A DNA stretch of 12,988 nt, from assembly GCA_001797415.1 (NCBI GenBank), contig MGPL01000029.1:52921-65908 (forward strand). The letters are read 5' to 3'. Each line of letters starts with the position of its first letter. The stretch's first letter is position 1. The translations under genes were made by a program, and so were the position numbers. Below are positions 7,339 to 12,988 of this stretch, piece after piece. The stretch comes from Deltaproteobacteria bacterium GWA2_55_10 (GTDB lineage: Bacteria > Desulfobacterota > GWC2-55-46). Under the pieces are notes generated by a model. That model made no database searches. It saw only the letters and a list, made by a program, of their open reading frames with translations, and was not told the DNA's origin.

Positions 7339-7560
7339 ATGTCAGGATGCGATCACAATCACGGCAGCCACGGCCACGACCACGGCCATGAAGAGGAACT
7401 GAGGGAAGTCACCGTCACGCTCGAAGAGGAGCAGATAGAGGCCCTTGAAGAGATGGCGGCCGAGTACAGGACCCAGCTCGGTCAGAAGGACTGGGACCTC
7501 AGCGCTATGCTGAGGGTCGCGGTAGGGCACTTCCTTACAGAGATGGGAAAGATGACCTGA
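7339..7560 (+). CDS. Small His-rich protein with ribbon-helix-helix-like body
   Basis: I do not recognise a named family. The 73-residue protein has a clear ribosome-binding site (AGGAG, 7329-7333, 5 nt before ATG 7339) and follows the LOG gene by 23 bp, so it is probably the last gene of the guaBA operon. Residues 1-20 (MSGCDHNHGSHGHDHGHEEE) hold six His, one Cys and several acids, a likely Ni/Zn/Cu/Co-binding segment. Residues 22-28 (REVTVTL) look like one strand, 29-47 like an acidic helix (EEEQIEALEEMAAEYRTQL), and 53-69 like a second helix (DLSAMLRVAVGHFLTEM). That strand-helix-helix order is typical of ribbon-helix-helix (CopG/Arc/NikR-type) DNA-binding domains. The strand has few basic residues for a DNA reader, so it could instead be a metal chaperone or storage peptide. 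Confidence 0.7.
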   Translation: MSGCDHNHGSHGHDHGHEEELREVTVTLEEEQIEALEEMAAEYRTQLGQKDWDLSAMLRVAVGHFLTEMGKMT

Positions 7561-7604
7561 CGCAAGACTGCAATCCGCTTTCAATCTTTTCATTTCCGAT
7601 CTGA

Positions 7605-7760
7605 CAGGATGTTGAAAAAGTCCGTCCTGGACTTTTTCAAACACGACTTGGCCGAAGTGAATTCGTCCAAGTCTTACAAATTTCTCGACTTTTCAAGTCT
7701 CGCAATTTGGCAATCCATCCATGGATTGCCTTAGCAGGGTGTTGAAAAACACCCTGCTAA
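7605..7760. repeat. Hairpin-rich intergenic block (E3)
   Basis: At least five inverted repeats stand side by side with little between them. 7612-7623 pairs with 7629-7640 (12 bp, loop GTCCT). 7645-7651 pairs with 7667-7673, with an inner CGAA/TTCG stem. 7687-7691 pairs with 7695-7699. 7709-7718 pairs with 7721-7730 (10 bp). 7731-7743 pairs with 7748-7760 (13 bp). The block starts with CAGGATGTTGAAAAAG (7605-7620), close to the E1 end CAGGCTGCTGAAAAAG, and its right end carries the same kind of motif. It may be a diverged relative of E1/E2, or a REP/BIME-like cluster. The first hairpin lies 51 bp after the small-protein stop and could also act as an operon end, although no long U tract follows it. 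Confidence 0.7.
7731..7760. repeat. Perfect 13-bp stem-loop with GAAA loop
   Basis: TTAGCAGGGTGTT (7731-7743) and AACACCCTGCTAA (7748-7760) are exact reverse complements around GAAA, a GNRA-type tetraloop. The arms match the outer ends of E1 and E2 (TTA-A/G-CAGG...), so it looks like two element ends joined with no interior. No T run follows, so it is a poor terminator on the + strand. Confidence 0.75.
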
Positions 7761-7793
7761 TATCCAGGTGAACTCGGCATAATGCCCATTCCC

Positions 7794-7821
7794 TTGACCA
7801 TTCCCGAACCATTGATATACT
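7794..7821 (+). promoter_or_regulatory. Sigma70-type promoter with extended -10, reading toward sppA
   Basis: TTGACC (7794-7799, -35) and TATACT (7816-7821, -10) are 16 bp apart, and TG at 7813-7814 gives an extended -10 (TGATATACT). The start point would fall near 7828, about 5 bp before repeat E2 and about 195 bp before the sppA ATG. This is the best promoter match in the window. The upstream hairpin block would separate it from the gua operon. Confidence 0.7.
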
Positions 7822-7832
7822 GATTTTGAATC

Positions 7833-8000
7833 CTAACAGGCATGAAATAAGTCCATCTGCTGCGTTGGCTTCAGAAGCTCGTCATTGCGACGTACATGAA
7901 GAGTACGCCTCATTCCTCGCTCCCCGATTTAACCGGGGCCTTGCATATGGAGCTTTTTGAGCAGCCTGAACAAAGTCGGAGTTTTTCAGCAACCTGCTAA
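7833..8000. repeat. Repeat element E2 (168 bp), second copy of E1
   Basis: This copy has the same orientation and almost the same length as E1. The block 7881-7968 differs from 3388-3475 at only 5 of 88 positions, all transitions. The left end is degraded (CTAACAGGCATGAAATAAG); the right end TTTTTCAGCAACCTGCTAA (7982-8000) and the inner arm AGCTTTTTGAGCAGCCTG (7951-7968) are intact. The CCCCG/CGGGG hairpin recurs at 7922-7926 and 7934-7938. It holds no credible ORF. It ends 9 bp before the sppA ribosome-binding site, so it would form most of that transcript's leader. Confidence 0.85.
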
Positions 8001-8021
8001 ATACATTCCAGGAGTAGCCGG

Positions 8022-8993
8022 ATGAGACCATTGTGCCGTGTGCTGCTTTTCTTTGTCCTGCTCGCGCTTCCGAGCTGCGTCTTCATTACTCTGCCGGGCG
8101 TCGAGCCGCTCGCAGAGAAGACCGTTGGCGGAAAGGGCGACGACAAAATCCTGCTTATCGATATTTCCGGCATAATAAAGGACGGCGATACAGGCTCGGT
8201 GCTGGGGATGAAATCAAAGCCGAACCTCACGGCAAGGATAAGGGAAGAGCTTGACTTGGCGGCTGCCGACAAAAAGGTGAAGGCAGTGGTGCTCCGCATC
8301 GACACGCCCGGGGGCTCTGTCACGACGAGCGACGTCATCGCCCACGAGATAGAGAGGTTCAAGGCGAAAAAGAAGGCGCCTGTCGTAGCCCAGCTCATGG
8401 ACCTGGCTACATCGGGCGGATACTATATCGCGGCATCAGCCGACAGAATAATAGCGCAGCCCACTTCCGTGACCGGCAGTATCGGCGTCATTGCCTTCAG
8501 CGTCAACGCGAGCGGGCTCATGGAGAAGATAGGCGTTACGAACCAGACCATAAAATCAGGCGATCTTAAGGACATCGGCTCGCCGCTTCGCCCCATGACA
8601 GAGGAAGACAGAAGGGTGCTTCAGTCGGTGATAAATTCCATGTACGACAGGTTTCTCGACCGGATAATCGCTGGCAGGCCGGACAGGTTTACAAGGGATG
8701 AGCTAAAGGCCTTCTCGGACGGCCGGATACTTACGGCGCAGCAGGCTTTGGAGCTCAAGCTCGTGGATTCGATAGGCTATCTCGACGACGCGATAGAGGC
8801 CGCCAAAAAGGACGCCGGAATAAAAGAGGCGAGGGTGGTCACCTATTCAGAGCCGCGCTCCTATAAGAATAATATTTATTCGAAGTTCGGCCTTGCAGCA
8901 GGAGATGAGATCCCGAAAGGCCTGCTGGTCAATATAGACGCCGGAAGGCTCTCTGATCTGGGCATGCAGTTCATGTATATCTGGATGCCCTGA
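8022..8993 (+). CDS. sppA: Signal peptide peptidase SppA (S49 family)
   Basis: SppA is a membrane-bound Ser/Lys protease that degrades signal peptides left after secretion and helps with envelope quality control. This 323-residue protein is the single-repeat, Bacillus-like short form rather than the ~600-residue tandem E. coli form. Residues 1-19 (MRPLCRVLLFFVLLALPSC) are a hydrophobic export signal ending in a lipobox-like LPSC, so Cys19 may be lipidated; Pro at that position is atypical. The core shows VVLRIDTPGGSVTTSDVIAH, then MDLATSGGYYIAASADRI with nucleophile Ser131, TGSIGVI, and SGDLKDIGSPLRPMT with general base Lys183. The 52-residue Ser-Lys spacing matches the short family. AGGAG (8010-8014) is 7 nt before ATG 8022. 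The likely promoter is at 7794-7821. Confidence 0.95.
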   Translation: MRPLCRVLLFFVLLALPSCVFITLPGVEPLAEKTVGGKGDDKILLIDISGIIKDGDTGSVLGMKSKPNLTARIREELDLAAADKKVKAVVLRIDTPGGSVTTSDVIAHEIERFKAKKKAPVVAQLMDLATSGGYYIAASADRIIAQPTSVTGSIGVIAFSVNASGLMEKIGVTNQTIKSGDLKDIGSPLRPMTEEDRRVLQSVINSMYDRFLDRIIAGRPDRFTRDELKAFSDGRILTAQQALELKLVDSIGYLDDAIEAAKKDAGIKEARVVTYSEPRSYKNNIYSKFGLAAGDEIPKGLLVNIDAGRLSDLGMQFMYIWMP

Positions 8994-9092
8994 GGATTAA
9001 GATCGCTGGCCTTTCATGACTGCCCGATGTGACCGGAGTTGTGGCTTTGTCGCATGCATTATGTTAAACTTCCGGACATCATAAGTAGCAAG

Positions 9093-11873
9093 ATGGAAGC
9101 CAATTTGTCCAAACAACAGACCCCTGGAATGCGGCATCTAACCGCTTTCGCAGTCTATGTAGCGCTCATCATCCTTTTCTTCTCTCCAGTAGTCTTCGGG
9201 GGCAAGAGCCTGTTGCCGTCCCTGTACCAGCCCCACGGCGTGACCGAGGGCGGGACCTTCCAGGATACGCCCCGAAAACCGGTAAACTCTTTCAATATAG
9301 ATGTAGCAACCCCTGCCTATTACGAATTCCCCATAAACAAGCTCACTGGCGACATGTATAAAAACGGCGAGCTGCCGCTCTGGAACCCGTACCAGGCGGC
9401 AGGCACGCCCCTTGCCGCCCAATTTTCGACCAGGGTCTTTTTCCCCTACCAGATACTCGAGGACGTGAGCCCCGTCTGGACATGGGACTGCTACCTGCTC
9501 GGCAGGCTCCTGTTCGCCGGTTTTTTTACCTATCTGTTCCTTTCCCTCATGGGCCTGTCTTTCCCGGCTGCCCTGGCAGGCGGCGCGTTCTACATGTTCC
9601 AGGGCACCTTTGTATGGTTCATAAACCTTGAGCAGCTCGTGAACGTCGCCATGATGGTGCCTGTGGTCATGTACGCTACAGAGCTCCTCGCCGGGGCCCG
9701 GAAGGGTTTCAGCCCCGCTCTTCCTTATGTGGCTGGCTATGGCCTTGCTGCCGGGTTCATGCTCCTGGCCGGTCAACCAGAGGTTGCCCTGTACGTCTCT
9801 TTGCTCTCTTTCCTTTTTTACCTGGTGAGGGCGGGAAACAGGTGGAGGGACGGCCTTATCGGATATGTCGCGAAGTTCGCGTTCTCGTACGGCGTGGCAC
9901 TTTTCGTCGCCATGCCGCTTATACTGCCTTTCATAGAGCTCGTAAGGTCGGGCTACCATATACACCCGATAGGCGGCGAGATGGGCATCCAGACGCTCGA
10001 GCACTGGAAGACTGTATTCGTCCAGCTTACGCCGACGCTTTCCGAGTTTCCGACAGACCCGGAGATGATAAGCGGGGTCGGCCTTCTCGTTAAGCTCGCC
10101 GACTCGTACTTCAGGTTCCTTCCGATAAACGGGGTCTGGGATATACTCGGCGGGTACACCGGCATAGCTCTGATATTCATCGTGCTTACAGGCTCGATAT
10201 TCGCGGCCGCGAGGCCGGGTTTCGCGCACAGGGCGCCGCTCTGGTTCTTTGCCGCCTTCGGCTTTGCGATAATATTGAAGAACATGGGCTTGCCGCCGTT
10301 CCGCTGGATAGGCTACATACCGGTCTTTGACCAGGTCTGGACTTTGAGGTGGGCGGCGCCTGCGTGGGCATTCGCCTTCGCGGCAGCCGGCGCGATAGCC
10401 CTTGATCTTCTCTGCTCAACGGTCAGGCGGGACGCGCCGTCCGAAGTGGAGCCGGGTACTTCGTTCGGCAAATATTTCGATAGAAGGCCGCACATGGCCC
10501 CCGCCATCGCATTCCTGTTATTGCTTGTACCGTACGTCCTCCTTTCCTTCATGGAGGTAATAAACCTTTTTGTAAACGAGGTATTCTTCTTCAACGCCAG
10601 TATGCTCCCCTTCGTCTTCCCGTCCATGTTTCTCGGGTCTGTCCTTACGATGGGAATATTGTTTGCAGCCTTCTTTATGGCGGCCATGAACATGATGGGT
10701 CGGGCCAGGGCCGTCTGGGGGCTCTTTGCGCTCGTCATGCTGGATCTCTGGTGGGCGGTGCCCAGGGGCTATGACGAGACGTTCCTCATGTACAAGCTCA
10801 TACCCCTTACTATCGGCTTCGTAGCCGTCGTCTTTTATTACTGGGAGATGAGAAGAGAGGCCGCCGTGGCGGTAGCGGTATTCCTTGCCGCCGCTTTCGC
10901 GCTGGATGCCTATTCTCCAAGGGGTTACCCTGAGAGAGAGGACCCGTTCAGGGAATCCCCGTACGTGGATTACCTGAGGGAGAACCTCGGAGAGCACCGC
11001 GCCTCCGGCGCGTATGGAGTGCTCTTCCCCAACTTCTCAAGCGCCCTTGGCATTCAGGACCTGAGATACGTCAACTCGATACTTCCCGGCGCTTTCCAGG
11101 CCTACAGGAAGAACTACCTGCACGTAGATACGATCGACGAGGGGCCTTCATCCGGGCTCTGGTTATCCGGCAGGCCTGAGAGGTGCAGGGCCAGGACGTC
11201 CGAAGGGGACAAAGAGACCAAATACGACTTCTGGCTGAGACCCGTGGAAGAGGATATCATGACCAGGAGGGCGAACTACTCGTTCCTTGGCCTCAAGTAC
11301 CTCGTCCTGCCCTGGGACGCCGGCTACGGCATACAGCACGAGAGCATATTCTCGTTAGAGCGCTATGACATGAGCGCCCTGCCTCTGGTCTATGACAAAG
11401 AGGTGCGTATCTATGAGAACCCCGATGTCCTTGAAAGGGCCTTTGTCGTCTATGACTACGAGCTGGCGGACTCGTACGAGAAAGCTCAGGAGATAGCGGC
11501 GGGCGAGGGCTTTGAGCCGGGCAGGAAGGCTGTCCTCGAAGCCCACCCCGGCTTTGAAAAGGGGAGCGGCTCTTCCGCCGCGGCCGTAAAGGAGTACCAT
11601 GCGAACAGCGTCACCATCGAAGTCGATACGGACAGTGACGGACTGCTCGTGCTGACCGACACGCATTATCCAGGCTGGAAGGCATACGTGAACGGCAAGA
11701 AGGAGACGATCCTGCGGGTCAATGGCCTGGTGAGGGGCGTCCCGGTGCATAAAGGCAAAAGCGTCGTGGTCTTCAAATACCGCCCAGCCACATTTATTGC
11801 CGGCGCCGCCGCCTTTGCCGCCGCCATAGTCTTCTCAATCTTTGCGTTCACATACGGCAGGAGAAAAAAATAA
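9093..11873 (+). CDS. YfhO-like GT-C-type multi-spanning membrane protein
   Basis: This large integral membrane protein (926 residues from ATG 9093) resembles the YfhO family, thought to be GT-C-fold glycosyltransferases acting on lipid-linked sugars; B. subtilis YfhO is linked to lipoteichoic acid glycosylation. The first membrane helix is near residues 15-37 (LTAFAVYVALIILFFSPVVF). The family-typical loop GELPLWNPYQAAGTPLAA follows, then about a dozen hydrophobic segments. A soluble C-terminal domain has YPGWKAYVNGKKE, and a last helix precedes a basic tail (YGRRKK). Donor and acceptor are unknown. The start is uncertain: the frame also opens at TTG 9039 and ATG 9054, with another ATG at 9129, and none has a well-placed ribosome-binding site. 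ATG 9093 gives a normal short cytoplasmic head. The stop is embedded in the opposite-strand terminator. Confidence 0.8.
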   Translation: MEANLSKQQTPGMRHLTAFAVYVALIILFFSPVVFGGKSLLPSLYQPHGVTEGGTFQDTPRKPVNSFNIDVATPAYYEFPINKLTGDMYKNGELPLWNPYQAAGTPLAAQFSTRVFFPYQILEDVSPVWTWDCYLLGRLLFAGFFTYLFLSLMGLSFPAALAGGAFYMFQGTFVWFINLEQLVNVAMMVPVVMYATELLAGARKGFSPALPYVAGYGLAAGFMLLAGQPEVALYVSLLSFLFYLVRAGNRWRDGLIGYVAKFAFSYGVALFVAMPLILPFIELVRSGYHIHPIGGEMGIQTLEHWKTVFVQLTPTLSEFPTDPEMISGVGLLVKLADSYFRFLPINGVWDILGGYTGIALIFIVLTGSIFAAARPGFAHRAPLWFFAAFGFAIILKNMGLPPFRWIGYIPVFDQVWTLRWAAPAWAFAFAAAGAIALDLLCSTVRRDAPSEVEPGTSFGKYFDRRPHMAPAIAFLLLLVPYVLLSFMEVINLFVNEVFFFNASMLPFVFPSMFLGSVLTMGILFAAFFMAAMNMMGRARAVWGLFALVMLDLWWAVPRGYDETFLMYKLIPLTIGFVAVVFYYWEMRREAAVAVAVFLAAAFALDAYSPRGYPEREDPFRESPYVDYLRENLGEHRASGAYGVLFPNFSSALGIQDLRYVNSILPGAFQAYRKNYLHVDTIDEGPSSGLWLSGRPERCRARTSEGDKETKYDFWLRPVEEDIMTRRANYSFLGLKYLVLPWDAGYGIQHESIFSLERYDMSALPLVYDKEVRIYENPDVLERAFVVYDYELADSYEKAQEIAAGEGFEPGRKAVLEAHPGFEKGSGSSAAAVKEYHANSVTIEVDTDSDGLLVLTDTHYPGWKAYVNGKKETILRVNGLVRGVPVHKGKSVVVFKYRPATFIAGAAAFAAAIVFSIFAFTYGRRKK

Positions 11874-11906
11874 AAAAAGCGGGTCCAGGGCAGACCCTGA
11901 ACCCGC
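11872..11906 (-). terminator. Intrinsic terminator of the M16 protease gene
   Basis: GCGGGT (11879-11884) and CAGGG (11886-11890) pair with CCCTG (11895-11899) and ACCCGC (11901-11906), with one C/A mismatch and a CAGA loop. Read on the minus strand, the hairpin is followed by seven T, an A and seven more T (from 11878 leftward), a textbook U tract. It overlaps the stop codon of the convergent YfhO gene. Confidence 0.85.
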
Positions 11907-11913
11907 ATCAACC

Positions 11914-11938
11914 GCAGAGCGGCCGCTTCGCCTTTTTT
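11914..11938 (+). terminator. Possible intrinsic terminator of the YfhO gene
   Basis: GCAGAGC (11914-11920) pairs with GCTTCGC (11925-11931) around a GGCC loop, with one A/C mismatch and one G-T pair. One C and then six T (11933-11938) follow. The stem is modest. The T run ends within the stop codon of the minus-strand M16 gene. Confidence 0.5.
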
Positions 11939-12988
11939 ATTTCACCGGTGTTTCCTCTCCGTTCGGACCTACTACCGATATGACATATGCCTTGAGGTCA
12001 AGGTACTTCTTTGCGACCCTCATTATATCCTGGGCGGTAACCGCGTCTATCTTCTCAGGATAGACCAACGAGAAATCGTAGCCAAGGCCGTATAGCTCGT
12101 TGTTGGCCATGTCTGTTGCCTGGCTGGATACCTCCTGCAGTCCTATCTCGTAGTTTCCGATTATCGACCGTTTGGCCCTGTTGAGCTCTTCTGCGCTCAC
12201 CGGCTCGTTCAACATCCTTTCAAGCTCCTTCAATATGCCGGCAACGGCCTCATCCTTTTTGCCCGGCGCGCTCGCGATGTAGGCCCCGACAATGCCAGGG
12301 TCAACGCCCTCCCTTGAGAAGGCGCTCACGCTGTATGCCAGAGACTTCTTGTCCCTGAGCTCGAGAAAAAGCCTGCCGCCCTGTCCTGAGAGCACCTCTG
12401 TCATCACGCGGAGCGCAAAGCTGTCGTCATCGCCGATGGTCGTGCCGAGGAAGGCTATGCCGACATGCGTCTGCTCCCTTTCCTTTATTGCCCCGGTCTT
12501 CTCGATCGAGGTCTTGTGCGCTTCAACAGGAGGCGCCGGGAGCGGGGCAGCGGCAGTCTTGAATTCACCGAAGAGGGCCTTTACCTTCTCGTATACCTTG
12601 TCAGTGTCGACGTCGCCTACTACGGTCAGGACCATGCGCTCGGGAACGAAAAAGGTCTGGTGGTGCCTTATGAGGTCGTCCCTCGTAAGGGCGCTTACGG
12701 TTTCTTTGGTCCCTATGACCGGCATGCCGTAGGGGTGCGCGTGAAAGAGCTCCTTGTAGAGGAGCTTGAATGTGTAAGACGAAAGGTTGTCCTCCTGCCG
12801 CTGTATGGCCGCGAGCGTGTCTGCCCTGAGCTTTGCTATCTCTGTATCAGGGAATGTGGGGTTCATGAGAACATCCGCGAGAAGCCCCATGCCCTTATCA
12901 AGGAACATGGATAGGAACTTGCCGGATGCGCCGGTAGAGTTCCAGCCGGAGAAGCCGCCCACGCCGCCTGCCATCTCTTCCATCTCTC
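11937..12988 (-). CDS. M16-family zinc protease, C-terminal part (5' partial)
   Basis: M16 (insulinase/pitrilysin) peptidases form clam-shell chambers from two homologous halves. The N-half carries the HxxEH zinc site and the C-half usually has lost it. The frame runs past the first visible Met (12983) to the window edge, so the gene continues beyond it. About 350 residues are seen. They show GGVGGFSGWNSTGASGKFLS, LLADVLMNPTFPDTEIAKL, HAHPYGMPVIGTKETV, the M16_C start MVLTVVGDVDTDKVYEKV, and LFLELRDKKSLAYSVSAFSR with the conserved Arg...Tyr substrate-binding pair. No HxxEH is present, as expected for the C-terminal half of a double-length (~850-900 residue) secreted or periplasmic form. It converges with the YfhO gene, and its terminator lies at 11872-11906. 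Confidence 0.88.
   Translation of the reverse strand, partial: EMEEMAGGVGGFSGWNSTGASGKFLSMFLDKGMGLLADVLMNPTFPDTEIAKLRADTLAAIQRQEDNLSSYTFKLLYKELFHAHPYGMPVIGTKETVSALTRDDLIRHHQTFFVPERMVLTVVGDVDTDKVYEKVKALFGEFKTAAAPLPAPPVEAHKTSIEKTGAIKEREQTHVGIAFLGTTIGDDDSFALRVMTEVLSGQGGRLFLELRDKKSLAYSVSAFSREGVDPGIVGAYIASAPGKKDEAVAGILKELERMLNEPVSAEELNRAKRSIIGNYEIGLQEVSSQATDMANNELYGLGYDFSLVYPEKIDAVTAQDIMRVAKKYLDLKAYVISVVGPNGEETPVK

Noticed and set aside
3339..8000. Composite transposon carrying guaBA between E1 and E2.
   Set aside because: No transposase is present, the block consists of housekeeping genes with the same codon habits as its surroundings, and the repeats look like small non-coding elements.
9039..9092. 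TTG start at 9039 for the YfhO-like gene.
   Set aside because: The only purine run (GGAG, 9034-9037) is 1 nt away, too close for use, and the extra residues look unlike a family N-terminus; 9093 is preferred but not proven.
9138..10229. 363-codon open frame on the minus strand within the YfhO-like gene.
   Set aside because: It lies wholly inside a well-supported membrane-protein gene, has low-complexity Arg/Glu/Tyr/His-rich composition and no recognisable domain; typical antisense shadow of a GC-rich gene.
12292..12914. Plus-strand open frames opposite the M16 gene.
   Set aside because: The minus-strand frame has strong M16 family motifs; the plus-strand translations are compositionally odd shadows.

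Overview
The window looks like ordinary chromosomal DNA of a Gram-negative bacterium: it has TolQ/TolR-type channel proteins, a lipoprotein-like SppA and a double-length-type M16 protease. Codon use is moderately GC-rich with a strong liking for AGG (Arg), ATA (Ile) and CTC (Leu). Together with the gene content this fits a deltaproteobacterial/Desulfobacterota-like or Nitrospirota-like lineage. That placement is inference; nothing here fixes the taxon. I see no rRNA, tRNA, CRISPR array, transposase, phage gene or obvious defence system.

Layout. 1-629 (+): the C-terminal part of TilS (tRNA-Ile lysidine synthase), cut by the window edge. 630-782: a perfect T/A-rich palindrome and a possible promoter. 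783-3342 (+): gamma-class carbonic anhydrase-like protein, TolQ/ExbB, TolR/ExbD and a short Ppx/GppA phosphatase, tightly packed and probably co-transcribed. 3339-3507: a 169-bp repeat element (E1) that starts on the ppx stop codon. 3565-7560 (+): guaB, guaA, a LOG-family nucleotide hydrolase and a 73-residue protein with a His-rich head and a ribbon-helix-helix-like body. Gaps are 2-23 bp, so this is a probable guanine-nucleotide operon. 7561-8021: gene-free and unusually structured, with a run of hairpins (7605-7760), a sigma70-type promoter with an extended -10 (7794-7821) and a second repeat copy (E2, 7833-8000). 8022-8993 (+): SppA. About 9093-11873 (+): a YfhO-like multi-membrane-span protein. 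11872-11938: convergent terminators. 11937-12988 (-): the C-terminal part of an M16 protease, cut by the window edge.

How the genes work together. GuaB and GuaA carry IMP through XMP to GMP, and the adjacent LOG hydrolase may act on purine monophosphates. TolQ and TolR form a proton-driven inner-membrane motor pair, but TolA, TolB and Pal are not present here. SppA, YfhO and M16 are cell-envelope functions.

I found no clear new multi-gene system. The strongest unexplained signals are non-coding. Two same-orientation ~168-bp repeats have nested inverted-repeat ends, and their core 88 bp differ at only 5 positions, all transitions. A third hairpin-rich block shares the same terminal consensus. 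The promoter between the hairpin block and E2 would make E2 the 5' leader of the sppA transcript. The small His-rich/RHH-like protein is the most interesting unassigned gene.
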